This document shows, piece by piece, positions 19,447 through 29,291 of a DNA stretch of 33,357 nucleotides. A program made the translations under genes and the position numbers. The first letter of the stretch is position 1; each line of letters begins with the position of its first letter. Origin of the DNA: Chara braunii (lineage: Eukaryota; Streptophyta; Charophyceae; Charales; Characeae); the NCBI GenBank assembly GCA_003427395.1, contig BFEA01000208.1, forward strand, positions 1,041,510 to 1,074,866, in the 5' to 3' direction. A model generated the notes under the pieces. It had not been told where the DNA came from and ran no database searches. It was given only the letters and a program-made list of their open reading frames with translations.

Positions 19447-19722
19447 AGCTTTTTGGAAAGCTCTCGATGAGCCGCTTCCAACAAGCTATAGATCGTCTAA
19501 TTATGTGAGGTGGTTGAGGAGCTACGATCTTTCAAAGATTGCGATATTTTTAAAAGCTCAAAAAAAAAAACCACCCGCGCTCGTTTTTTCAACGAGCGCT
19601 ATTACTCTAGGCAGTGGCTGATGCTGCGCCTTATCTCGTTGGAAGCGGCTTTCAAAAAGCTATCCAACAAGACCTCTTTTGCCAAATTTCACCCAGCGGG
19701 TGAAACGTTATTGGCAAAAGAG
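19447..19722 (+). promoter_or_regulatory. Structured leader: nested hairpins after the primer site
   Basis: Several perfect stems are visible. AGCTTT/AAAGCT lies at 19447-19462. A 12-bp long-range stem pairs GCCGCTTCCAAC (19471-19482) with GTTGGAAGCGGC (19638-19649). A 9-bp hairpin GCGCTCGTT/AACGAGCGC (19577-19599) lies inside it. After it comes a bipartite hairpin: a 12-bp outer stem CTCTTTTGCCAA (19674-19685) with 19711-19722, and an 8-bp inner stem TTTCACCC/GGGTGAAA around AGC. The position just downstream of the primer site suits packaging or dimerisation elements, which is inference. Confidence 0.7.
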
Positions 19723-19976
19723 TTTTTGCCCTCTACATCTCCTCTCTTGACCCGTGACCATCTCCAAAAGTGTCACGTGGCAGTTTGTTGAGGATTTTTT
19801 TGAAGACCCCCCTGGCTAGGGGGCTGCACTACAGTGGAACTGGGTGGCTGATCAAGATCTCAGCCATCACCACCTTGAACATCCCTTCTCCCAAGGGGTA
19901 TGTGAAGGCCAAGATCTTGTGGATCTTGGTGAAGTTGTATGCTCTTGGTTACCCAAGAGCTGGGTATCACCTCTCT

Positions 19977-20530
19977 CATCCCTAATCCACTCTCCCACTC
20001 CCTTTTCCCTCTCTCCCCTTCATCATCTGACCTTCTTTTTCTCTCACCACCACTCATCCATCACCTTTTCTCACTCCTCTCTCCACTTTTCTCATTTCTC
20101 TCCTCTTCTCTCCACTAATCTCTCATGCTCTTCACTCTTTCTCCATCCACTACCATATTTTTACTCTCTCCTCTCCCAACCTTACTCTCCTTGCTTCTTT
20201 TCCTTACTTTTCTCCTCTCCTTCCCCTTAATCTCTCATACCCTTCCCTCTTCACTCATCTCCCACCATCTTTTTCTCTCCTCTCTTTCCACTCACCTTCT
20301 TTTACTAATCTCTCACTCTTTTCTTCACCTTTTCCATAGCTTTCTCTCTCATTTTCTCACCATCCTCTCCTCCTTTCTTCCCCCAACTACAACCCCATCA
20401 TCTCCCTCACCTACCACTTCAATCTTTTCTCTTTCCCACCTATTTTTCTCTTTCCTTTCATCACTTTTTCATCCCCCCCCCACCCAACTTCGAAATTTTC
20501 TGTTTTTTCTTCTTTTCTTTTCTTTTGATT
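19977..20530 (+). repeat. Pyrimidine-rich tract, about 550 bp
   Basis: The plus strand is almost purely C and T with occasional A (CTCTCC, TTCTCTC, CACTC motifs) and almost no G. Open frames here are Ser/Leu/Phe/Pro rich artefacts. The strand asymmetry is extreme compared with flanking leader sequence. Confidence 0.8.
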
Positions 20531-20689
20531 AAAATCTTCCCTTTATTTCAAAAATTCGAATTATCTTCTTCCCTACTTCTTTTCTCATCTGTCTTATTTT
20601 TTATTTTTTATTTTATTTTTTTCTAAAAATTCGAATTTTTCTGCTACACCCTAAAATCTGATTAGGACTTAGCCATCCTTGCTTTCGGC

Positions 20690-21017
20690 ACACATTTTGA
20701 CCTCGTGGGGGTAACGAAGTGCTGCCGAAATTTTCTGTTGTCTTCATACTTAGTCTTTTTCAACACATTTCGACCCCATGGGGGTAACGAAATGCTGCCA
20801 ATTTTTTATTTTTTATTTTGAAAAATCCAAAACTTAGTTAGTTTCTCTTCACTCTCCTCTACCTCCTTGTTTATTCATCTATTTATTTATTTATTTACTT
20901 ATTTTTCTGAAAATTTTAATTTGCGGCATTGTAAAAATTAGTGTGTTTCTCTTAGTCTTTCCTTTCTCTTTGCACATTTTGACCCCGTTGGAGTAAGAAA
21001 ATGCTGCCGAAATTTTC
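20690..21017 (+). repeat. Three dispersed copies of a 40-nt leader motif
   Basis: CACATTTTGACC followed by GTGGGGGTAACGAAGTGCTG and CCGAAATTTTC at 20690-20735 recurs with a few changes at 20764-20804 (CGACCCCATGGGGGTAACGA) and at 20972-21017 (TTGACCCCGTTGGAGTAAGA). The copies lie between T/A-rich spacers that include ATTT repeats. The motif is conserved while the spacers are not, which suggests selection or recent duplication. Confidence 0.8.
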
Positions 21018-21204
21018 AAAAAAATAAATAAGTCCTCTTCCCTCGCTCTTTACATTTTATTTCTTTATTTATTTTTATTTATTTATTTATTTTATTTTTA
21101 TCTCGAAATTTTATTGTTTATTCTATTTTCTTTCCCCCTCCCCTCCTTATTATCTTTTTTCTTGATTAGGTCACCGCTACCCTCACTTAACCACCTAAAC
21201 TCCG

Positions 21205-21242
21205 GTTAGGGTTTTCTTAGGGTTTTTTAGGGTTTAGGGTTC
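21205..21242 (+). repeat. Telomere-like TTTAGGG tract in the Gypsy leader
   Basis: Four TTAGGGTT-type units, the last two joined as TTTTAGGGTTTAGGGTTC, resemble the Arabidopsis-type telomere repeat and the plant telo-box. They lie about 235 bp before the gag start. Too few and too irregular for a true interstitial telomere. Confidence 0.75.
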
Positions 21243-21476
21243 TCCTAACTCCTGCCCCCCTTCCTACTCTCCCGCCTCCTCCCGTCGGACACCCTGGACC
21301 TGGACGGCTCCTCCCCCCTCGAGCGGTTCGGCGCCTTCGTATCACGCGCGACTCGCAAAATCCGAGGCGAGCCGACTCACACATACTCACTCCGCTCCCG
21401 CGGTCCCCTTCCTCTTACCAGTGGGTCCCTTTCCCCACACACTCCTCTGAGGACTACCTCCATTCCCCTTCCGGCC

Positions 21477-23497
21477 ATGGAAGGGAGTTCATCCGAGGAG
21501 ATCGCCGTGGCGCAGTCCACACCCCAGGTCAGCGCGCCGTCAGTGGCTCATGATCAGGCCCATGCGGACACCATGGACCTTCATGTCGTCCTTATAGCGA
21601 TCCACGCACAACTTAGTACACTTGGACCGTTGCAAGCGCAAATCAATGCGCTAGCCCTCGACATCAACCGCCTCAAGGGCTCCCATCATCGCTCTCCCCA
21701 CCGCTGTCACACCCCTTCCTCTACCGGCTCCGATTCCGGCTCCCCAGGACTCCGGAGACGGAGTCACCACGGTTCCCCCTCTTCTGCGGACTAGGCCCAG
21801 AACTCCCCCTCAGCGGCGGCGAGTGCTGCTGTCGCTCAGACCACCCCGTTCGTTGCGGCAGTTCTTCCGGTCACGGCCGCCCCTACCGTCTCTACTACTG
21901 CCGTAGGTGCTGTGGTCCAGGTACCGCCTTCTGGCCCAGCAGTTTCATCGACCCACACTGGTGTTGCTTCCCAGCTTCCCGCACCGGTCGCGGCAATACG
22001 GCTCCACCCTCTTCTTCTTGCCTTCGTCCCCCCGCCCCCACAGCAAGGTACCGCCCAGGCTGGGATTCCTCCTCCCACTGGGAGACCCGCTTCGCCCCCT
22101 CCACCTCCGACCCCGCGCACCCAGCGAGTGGCCACTTTACAGGCCACCATTGCGCAGGCTCAGGCGGAGATTCTCGCTCTGAGACTGCCTCACCCATCAC
22201 AGGCTGCCCACCCTTCTTCCTCTACCACCCCTTCGGTCCCCATGATGTAGGCTCATTTCCCTCAACCTGCTCCTCAACCTCTTCCCTCCTAACTGGCTAT
22301 TCCGGGACAGCTGCCCGCGGCCGTTGCCTCCTCGTCTGCTGGTCCATCCGCCAGCGGCCACGGCCCACAGCCTTCCTTCACCTCTGCCCGTGCAGCGGCC
22401 TCGACTTACGCTGCCGCAGTGCACTCGCCTCGATCTCTCTCCCCCCACCATCAGCACAGTGGACATCCTCCTGTGCGCACCACGGACATTCCCGAGTATG
22501 ATGGCACATCCCGTGTCTTTCGCTGGTTGCAGATAGCAACGCACACGCTCTCTATGACGACCACGCGTCAGGAGTTGTGGTGCGATGTGCTCGCAACCAA
22601 ATTGCGAGGTAGCCCTTCCACTGCGTGAGAGAATCATTATACCCAGCGCCTCCGCGTGGGTGAGGTCCCCACTCTGGCCGACTTCGCGGCCTTCCTTCAG
22701 GACCGTTTCGGCGCTCGTCATGACGCCACCGACGCCTTAGACCGCGTCACCCAGACCAGATGGTCCGGGTCCTCTGTACCGGCCGACCTGGAGCGTCACA
22801 TCCGGGTGTTTCAGGACGCTCGCCTTGTTTGTGACGAGACGTTCCTACCGGAGGTCACACTCACCGACCGGTTCCTTGTCAGCCTGCCGACTGACTACCG
22901 CCTAGAGCTATGGAGGCGATCATTCTCTTCCGCAGAACAGGCATACGAGGATGCACGTCAGTACCAGCGGATGTGCAGTCGCTTCTCCGTCGCCCCATCC
23001 TCTTCGTGGCCAACCGCCACCTCCAAGTCTCGGGGTACCACCCGAGGCCGCTCCTCGTTTGCTGGTCGTTTTCGTCGCCCGGCTCGACCTGGAGCGCCAT
23101 TCGCTCGGCACTACAGTTCTCTCGAGTATGGAGAGGACGCCTCAACCGAGCTCGATCCTACCATTGGGGACGACCCCAAGGACATCGAGCTTCGGGACGT
23201 CATCCAGTACCACTTGATGACGACACTGTCCCAATGGCCGAGCGCCTGCAGATGGCCATGTCTGCCATGGGTCGTGCACGCATTCGGGTTGCACAGGCTG
23301 GCGCCCGCACACCCACAGTTCCTCAGATAGACCTCCCGCAGGGTTTGGTCCCTCCTCGCGGAGCTCTATCCCCCGAGGAGCGTGCCGCCCTCGAGGCCCG
23401 ACGTGGCTGCCTTCGTTGCCGCCAGGATGGACACACCTCCTCACGGTGTCCATACCACACCGCCCTCGATCGGTACTACGCTGACATTTCTCGTTAG
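21477..23497 (+). pseudogene. gag: Gypsy gag polyprotein
   Basis: From the ATG at 21477 one frame can be read to about 23213 through four in-frame stops: TAG 21792, TAG 22248, TAA 22290 and TGA 22626. It begins with a coiled, then Pro/Ser-rich region. The capsid-type domain follows (TTRQELWCDVLATKLRGSP near 22560, FAAFLQDRFGARHDATDAL near 22685), matching the retrotransposon gag family. A one-base loss near 23213 moves the remainder to another frame. That part carries the zinc knuckle CLRCRQDGHTSSRC at 23408-23449, with exact C-x2-C-x4-H-x4-C spacing, for RNA binding. It stops at TAG 23495-23497. Confidence 0.88.
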
Positions 23498-23505
23498 CGC
23501 CGATC

Positions 23506-24642
23506 TCAGTCCCCCCCCGGCCCCGCCCGGCCAGCCCCACCCAGCTAGCCACGGTGCAGTGTACCCCTGAGGCTTCGCACATAGCCGGCTTCCCGACCAC
23601 CGAGTCGGGGTTTGTCCCTTTGGCTACCCCACCAGAGGATCCTCAGGACATGACAGGCGCGATTCTCTCTGCCCCGTCGTCTGTCGAGGTATCGGCTGCC
23701 TCCGAGCAGACCGCCGTATCTAGCGCTTCTCCCCCGATACTTCCGACGCGTCGCGCCATTCGCACAGCCCATTGTAGCGCTCAGCTGGCGACTCGCGATG
23801 ACGTTGTGTCATCTCTCCTGGACTTGAGCATTCTTCAGGCTCGTCAGGAGCGACTCACGAGACACGTAAACGTCCTGCGTCGTCTTCTCGCTCTTCTCTC
23901 TGACCCTGATCATACCCTCCCCATTATCCTTATTCGCCTAGGGACATCTACGAGGGTGTATCGCGCTTTATGGGACTCTGGCTTGCAGGGAGACTTCGTT
24001 CACCCTCGCGCGGTTGAGGAAGCTCGCCTAGCTACCTCTATGTCTCGCTCTCCTATCTCCGTTACCCTCGGAGATAACAAGACACAACGCTTCTTCGATC
24101 AGACGGTCCCCGACCTCCACTTCTCTCTCACCCTCCAGCCATCGGATAGTACCCAGACGCCTAGGCGCTACCATTCCTCTGCATACTTCGACGTGCTGGA
24201 GACTGGGTACGACTTTATCCTTGGCACTCCCTGGTCTCTCCGGTTCCGCAACACAGAGGCCGAATGGGCGACCGAGACACTCGTTCTCAAAACGAAGTGC
24301 GGCCAGACCCTTCGAGTCCCCTTCATTGGAACCATAGGTAACACCCCCCCAGACCTACCTGCCCAGGACCCTCGTCCCTCTGGGTCCCACCCAGACATCG
24401 CCTTCACTTCCCCTCGTCAGTTTGCTCACTTCATCCGACAGGAGGACGTCACATTCTACTCAGTGAACGTCATGGATCTTCTTCGCTACGATCCACTCTG
24501 TCCCGAGGTTGAGCTCATCTCACTGGAGCCTGATCCCCCTGACCCTTCCTCCATCTTCGCGGCTCCCATCTCTACGTCCACCCGTCAGCCTGCGGATACC
24601 CCCTCCACGTCCCAGGCCCCTGCGCCGTCGATTGTCGATTGT
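23506..24642 (+). pseudogene. pol: Gypsy protease segment of pol
   Basis: The frame opens upstream of 23554 and has no ATG early on, so it was probably expressed as a gag-pol fusion or by frameshifting. The retropepsin-like domain has LWDSGLQGDFVHP (the active-site Asp-Ser-Gly at 23974-23982) and, about 75 residues later, YDFILGTPWSLRF, the usual ILG flap-distal motif. The frame is lost at 24629-24642, where CGATTGT is directly repeated. Removing one copy joins it in frame with the reverse transcriptase. The protease would cut the polyprotein. Confidence 0.85.
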
Positions 24643-26869
24643 CGAGTCCACACATACGTCTCGTGCCGACACAGACGCTGAGGAACTCACACGGTTCACG
24701 ACAGACTTAGAGTCGGCCGTTCGCGACCTGATTGGAGAGTACCGCGACGTCTTTCCCCCGTATTTCTCATACAGCAGAATTCCCCCGATGCACGGTGTTG
24801 AGCATTCTATCCAGCTCGTGCTTGACTATCGTGTTCACCATCAGGCACCGTACCGACTCTCGATTCAAGAGGCGACGGAACTCAAGGGTCAGCTTGAGGA
24901 GCTCCTTCGACTGGGTTTCATTAAACCCAGTAACTCCCCTTGGGGTGCACCTGTACTCTTTGCTCGCAAAGCGGACGGAACTCTCCGCCTCTGCATCGAC
25001 TACCGCGACCTTAATCGTTACACGGTTAAGAACAGCTATCCCATGCCCCGCGCGGATGAGCTATTTGACCGTTTGGCAGGCAACCGCTTCTTCACGAAGA
25101 TCGATCTTCGTAGTGGTTACCAGCAGATCCGCGTTGCCGCAGAGGACCAGCCGAAGACCACCTTCCGGTCGCGCTTCGGCCATTACGAGTTCACGGTGAT
25201 GCCATTCGGCCTCACCAATGCACCCGCCACCTTCCAGACGGCGATGAACGATATCTTCAGGGACATCCTTGAGGAATACGTTCTCGTATACCTGGACGAC
25301 ATCTTGGTCTACAGTCGTACCTTAGAAGACCATATCAGACACCTCCATGATGTACTACAGCGCTTACGCAAGCATGGCTTCTATGCCAAGCTTAGTAAGT
25401 GCCGCTTTGCCCAGCGCAAAGTGGACTTCCTAGGACACCATATGTATGACCAGGGTCTCCACATAGATGACGCGAAGACCACTGCTATTGCAGAGTGGCC
25501 CGTCTCCACATCTGCCAAGCAGCTTCGCAGTTTCCTAGGCCTCACGAACTACTATAGTAATTTTATCCAGGGATACGCTAGGTATTCCTACGTCCTTACC
25601 TCTACCCTCCTCTGGAAGAAGCCGCCGTGGTTTTGGACACCCCTCTGCAAGGACGCCTTTCGCGCCCTCAAGAAGGCGGTAACTTGTGCGTCGGTTCTTC
25701 GCCTTCCTGATTTTGATTGTCCCTTTATCGTCACCACTGATGCGTCAGATTTTGCAGTAGGAGTTGTCCTTTCTCAGGTGTTTCCCTCTCCTCCGGATTC
25801 ACCTTACCCCCATGTTCCTCCTTTTTCCCCCATTCCAGCTGACACTGCTTCTCGACTTACGCCTACCCTCCCACCACTTCCCTCCACTGACAGTCCTCCT
25901 GTTACTTACTCCCCGACCATCGCGGAGGATAAGACTGTCGAGGCTCGTGCTGGGGATTACCCGATCGCTTTTTACTCCCGTCAGCTACTGCCTGCCGAGA
26001 TAAACTACACTGCCGATGAACGTGAGGTTCTCGCAGTAGTTTATGCTACCCGGCATCGGCATCATTATTTGCACGGGGCGCCCTTCACGGTGCGCACGGA
26101 CAACTCAGTTGTCCAGGCTTTCCTCACGAAGCCTAAGCTTTCCCCTCGACAGGCACGCTGGTGGCGTGACTTATCCGGGTTCAGTTTCACCACTCAGTCC
26201 ATCAAGGGTGAAACGAACCGCGTCGCCGATGCCTTGTACCGTCGTCCTGATCACAATCAGGAACCCATCCATCTTGCTGCCATCTCCATCACCACTGTTG
26301 ATCAGTCGGTGATTGACGCGTATCGCACTCAGTACCACCACTTCCCCGATTATCGCGTCATCCACGCGACACTGCGGAGTGGCAAGACCGTTCCTTCCTA
26401 CTCCCTCGGGGAGAACGGCATTGTGTACTGGCATGGCAGATCTGGTCAGCTAGAACCACGTATCTGCGTTCCCTCCATTGGACAGCTCCGTGTCCAGGCT
26501 GTAGCAGAGTTCCATGACCAGGTAGCTACCGGTCATATGGGTTTCCACAAGACGTTGGCTCGTGTTTACCGCCTATATGTTTGGCCGAAGTCCAAGGACT
26601 TTGTCAAAGCCTACATCCAGGAGTGTCCTACCTGCCAGGAGGTGAACAGTGCGAACCACCTTCTGTATGGGTTACTTCAACCCCTACCCATACCTGAGCA
26701 TCGTTGGCAGTCCATCTCGATGGATTTCATTGGTCCCCTCCGCCCACCTACTGAGCGCGGTCATGATGCTATCTTGGTCGTCGTCGATCGCTTCACGAAG
26801 CGTGCACGTTTTGTCCCGTGCCCCTATCGCATTAGCGCTCGTGAGGTCACCGACATCGTCTTCGACTGA
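24643..26869 (+). pseudogene. pol: Gypsy reverse transcriptase, RNase H and integrase N-part
   Basis: RT: GFIKPSNSPWGAPVLFARK, LRLCIDYRDLNRYT, the catalytic TKIDLRSGYQQI, FRSRFGHYEFTVMPFGL, and YLDD at 25289-25300. RNase H: TTDASDFAVGVVLSQ, YTADEREVLAVV, VRTDNSV and NRVADAL carry the four acidic residues. A Pro/Ser/Thr-rich insert of about 60 residues interrupts it between VVLSQ and IAFYSRQL (about 25776-25962). Integrase: the H2C2 zinc region (GHMGFHKT and CPTCQEVN) and the first catalytic Asp in WQSISMDFIGPL. It stops at TGA 26867-26869, beyond which the same frame continues. Catalytic residues seen so far are intact. Confidence 0.95.
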
Positions 26870-27982
26870 GTCGTGAGAGATCACGACTTACCTCAGAGCA
26901 TCATCTCCGACTGTGGCCCGCGCTTTACCAGCACATTCTGGCGATGCCTACACGAGGTGTACGGATCTCAGCTCCGCTTCTCATCGTCTTACCGCCCTCA
27001 GACGGATGGTCAGACTGAGGTCACCAACAAAACTCTCGGTAATATCCTTCGAAAGTTTGTTAGGGATGACCAGCAGTGAGACTTATACTTAGCTCACGCG
27101 GAGATTGTGTACAACCACACTGTTTCGCCAGCCACGGGGATGTCGCCATTCTATTGCGACCTCGACTACCACCCTCGCGTACCCACGGATTTCCTATGAC
27201 CATCGAGGTTGCGCCCAGACACTCATTGCCCTGCGCTTGACGACTGGATCGCCCACATGACGGCAATTATGAAGCGCGCACACAAGAGTTTAGCCAACTC
27301 CCAGACTCGCATGGCCGCACGAGCGAACCGATCACGAATGGATCATTCATTCAAAGTCGGTGACGATGTAATCGTCGACGCACGACACTTACAACTAGAA
27401 GTAGGTACGCTTCGCAAGTTCATGTGTCGTTTCTTCGGTCCATGCCGCATCCTTCAGGCCGTCGGTTCTGATACTGCCGCTAGTCCGGTCAGCTTCCGTG
27501 TGAAGCTACCTGATTACCTTCGACAGGCTCGCGTACACGATATTTACCACGTTTCCTTGTTGCGTCCTTATCGCAGACCGTCCGAGCGCTTCGCCGAACG
27601 CCCTTATGAGCGCCCTCCACCTATCATGGTGGAAGGTCACGAGGAGTTCGTTGTTTCCAACATCGTATCACGCCGATTTACCGACGATACCCCTCCACTC
27701 ATCGAGTACCTTGTGCGTTGGAAGGGCTACCCTGATGAGGAGGCTACTTGGGAGCCCCTCGAGCACTTGCAGCACGCCAGGATGTTGGTGCGTACATATG
27801 ATCGTGCTCGTCGTGCTGAGACATCTGCTTCTACTCAGCCGACTGACCCTCTTCCTCCTCCTCCGGCTGAGGAGATTGCTGAGGACGTGCTCGCTCTCTC
27901 TGAGGTCGTTCCTCAACCGCAGACGGTTGCCTTCGAGCGTCCACAACGCACTCATCGTCGCCCTTCGCATTACGATGACTGA
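26870..27982 (+). pseudogene. pol: Gypsy integrase C-part and chromodomain
   Basis: Same frame as the RT, with TGA at 27077-27079 and 27197-27199. It contains the second integrase Asp in SIISDCGPRFTSTFW and the Glu in YRPQTDGQTEVTNKTL, completing the DDE triad. The GPY-type region (FFGPCRIL, VSFRVKLPDYL, VHDIYHVSLLRPYRR) follows. The chromodomain (about 27640-27800) has EFVVSNIVSRRF, LIEYLVRWKGYPDEEATWEP and a C-terminal helix, so the aromatic and WKG core residues are present. Chromodomains direct integration to modified chromatin. Natural stop at 27980-27982. Confidence 0.93.
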
Positions 27983-28925
27983 CACTCTTATCCTCCATCT
28001 TTTCCCACTGACTCACACCATCAGGTACTCCATCATCATCTCTTCTTCAGGATGTCAGCGTTTTGCGAATCTGCTTCGACATCGACTCCACTCCTACTTC
28101 ATCGACGTCATCGACTACTTCGACGACTTCAGCTACTTTGGACGTGACTACTTCACGTCACCACCCTACCCTGTATACTCCCTTGCCCCTGTCGCATGAT
28201 GGTTCTCACTTAGCTGGGTCTCTTTGAGTTTGGCTCTCCCTTGGTATCGCATAGGCATTGGGACCGTAGCATTATCTTGGCTTCCTTGCTCCCAGATCTA
28301 GCTCCCTCTCCCAATCAGTGAGTTGTGTGCATGTTTCCCTCACCCACTGCCCTCATCACCCTAGCGCCGGCTATTGCATGCCTGCAGTTCGGCATAGCTC
28401 CACCCTATTCCAGACTCCCCTTTTCATGGTCGGCCCTGCATGGTGTCACTCTTTTGTCAAGCATTACCCGCCTTGATGGTCTATCTGTTAGGGTCATTGG
28501 TTTTGTTTCGCTACCACTCTTCCACCTTGAGCCTGATGACCTATCCCACCTTCATGTGTGACTGCCCTTAGGNGTTTCGATTCTTAGGCTGCATTCACCC
28601 CCTCTGAGACCATCCCACTCTTAGTGGTTCAGCAACATGACATTATCTTGTGACATATTGCTCTTTTCCTTTCGACACTGAGGCCACTGCCTCCAGGACT
28701 TTAGGATTGTATCATACTACATTTCATTTTCTGCTGTTAGCTAGCATATGTATACCAGACATTTGCTTTTCTTTTGACATTATGTAGCTTAGGCTGCATC
28801 GCATGGACTCCACATGGAGCTTGCTCCGCATCCTAGATCTCTCAGTTTTCTTTGTTGCAGAGTTCCGCTGCTTTTGTGGATAGCGTGTTTATGGCTCGTG
28901 CGATCCATTAAAGGTCTGAGGATCG
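27983..28925 (+). other. Gypsy 3' untranslated region
   Basis: About 0.94 kb with no supportable gene; an overlapping open frame to 28199 is a shadow of pol and its trailer. One ambiguous base N lies at 28573. The likely polypurine tract, AAAGGTCTGAGGA at about 28909-28921, is short and interrupted by pyrimidines, so plus-strand priming here is only a guess. Confidence 0.6.
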
Positions 28926-29286
28926 TGCAGCGGGCCTTCATCTGCCCTGGCCCACAGCCAGGGCCTATTTGGCTATTTGCCAGTTCGGCCTGTGGGACCA
29001 GGCCGTGGCCTGACCCCACAGGCCGTGTGGTTATTCAGTCCAGTCCAGTCCTGCCCGGTACCACTGTCGGTACCAGGCCAGTCCAGTGCAGTCCAGTCAG
29101 TCCGCTGGGGGTATACCCCAGCTGCAGTTTGTTTTGTGACTCATTCTTCATTTGCACAAATTGGAGTACGTGCGTGTTGAGTCTGCGTTGGAGCTGCGTT
29201 GTCCCTTCCAGCTCCATCTCGATTTCCCCCATCCTCATCCCTTCGTCTTGATCCTGACGGACCACCATCCCGGCGGGTCCGTCACA
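28926..29286 (+). repeat. 3' LTR
   Basis: Starts TGCAGCGGGCC and ends CCGTCACA; the same length as the 5' LTR. In this copy the inner stem CAGGCC/GGCCTG within the large LTR dyad is perfect, and CTGGGGGTATACCCCAG is closer to a perfect palindrome, so it probably preserves more of the original sequence than the 5' LTR. Confidence 0.95.
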
Positions 29287-29291
29287 CAAGG
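29287..29291 (+). repeat. Target-site duplication CAAGG, right
   Basis: Identical to 18908-18912 and immediately follows the 3' LTR. Confidence 0.9.

Larger units (their letters stand above)
19287..21476 (+). other. Long Gypsy leader (5' untranslated region)
   Basis: About 2.2 kb lies between the primer-binding site and the gag ATG. It has three zones: a hairpin-rich part (19447-19722), a 0.55-kb pyrimidine-rich tract (about 19977-20530), and an AT-rich part with three copies of a 40-nt motif plus a telomere-like tract (20690-21242). The many open frames are low-complexity Ser/Leu/Pro translations and not genes. The final 230 bases before gag are GC-rich. Confidence 0.75.
18913..29286 (+). 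mobile_element. Full-length Ty3/Gypsy chromovirus, 10,374 bp
   Basis: A complete LTR retrotransposon. It has TG...CA LTRs of 361 bp at both ends, a CAAGG target duplication, a primer-binding site 1 base after the 5' LTR, and a 2.2-kb leader. Gag and then protease, reverse transcriptase, RNase H, integrase and chromodomain follow in that order, then a 0.94-kb 3' region. The order RT-RNaseH-integrase defines Ty3/Gypsy, and the chromodomain after the integrase places it among chromoviruses. The LTR copies differ at 12 of 361 positions by my hand alignment (about 3.3%), ten of them transitions. Premature stops and frameshifts mean the copy is dead. Confidence 0.95.

Noticed and set aside
19844-20532. 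Ser/Leu/Pro/Phe-rich open frames in the Gypsy leader
   Set aside because: Composition follows the pyrimidine-rich tract; no domain and no coding constraint visible.
22197-23600. Long minus-strand open frames antisense to gag
   Set aside because: They overlap the gag capsid and zinc-knuckle coding, which is the clear sense strand; GC-rich coding DNA often leaves antisense frames open.
21792-27199. Recoding of TGA or TAG as amino acids in the Gypsy ORFs
   Set aside because: The same copy also has frameshifts, and other elements in the window show the same decay; plain pseudogenisation is simpler than a non-standard code.
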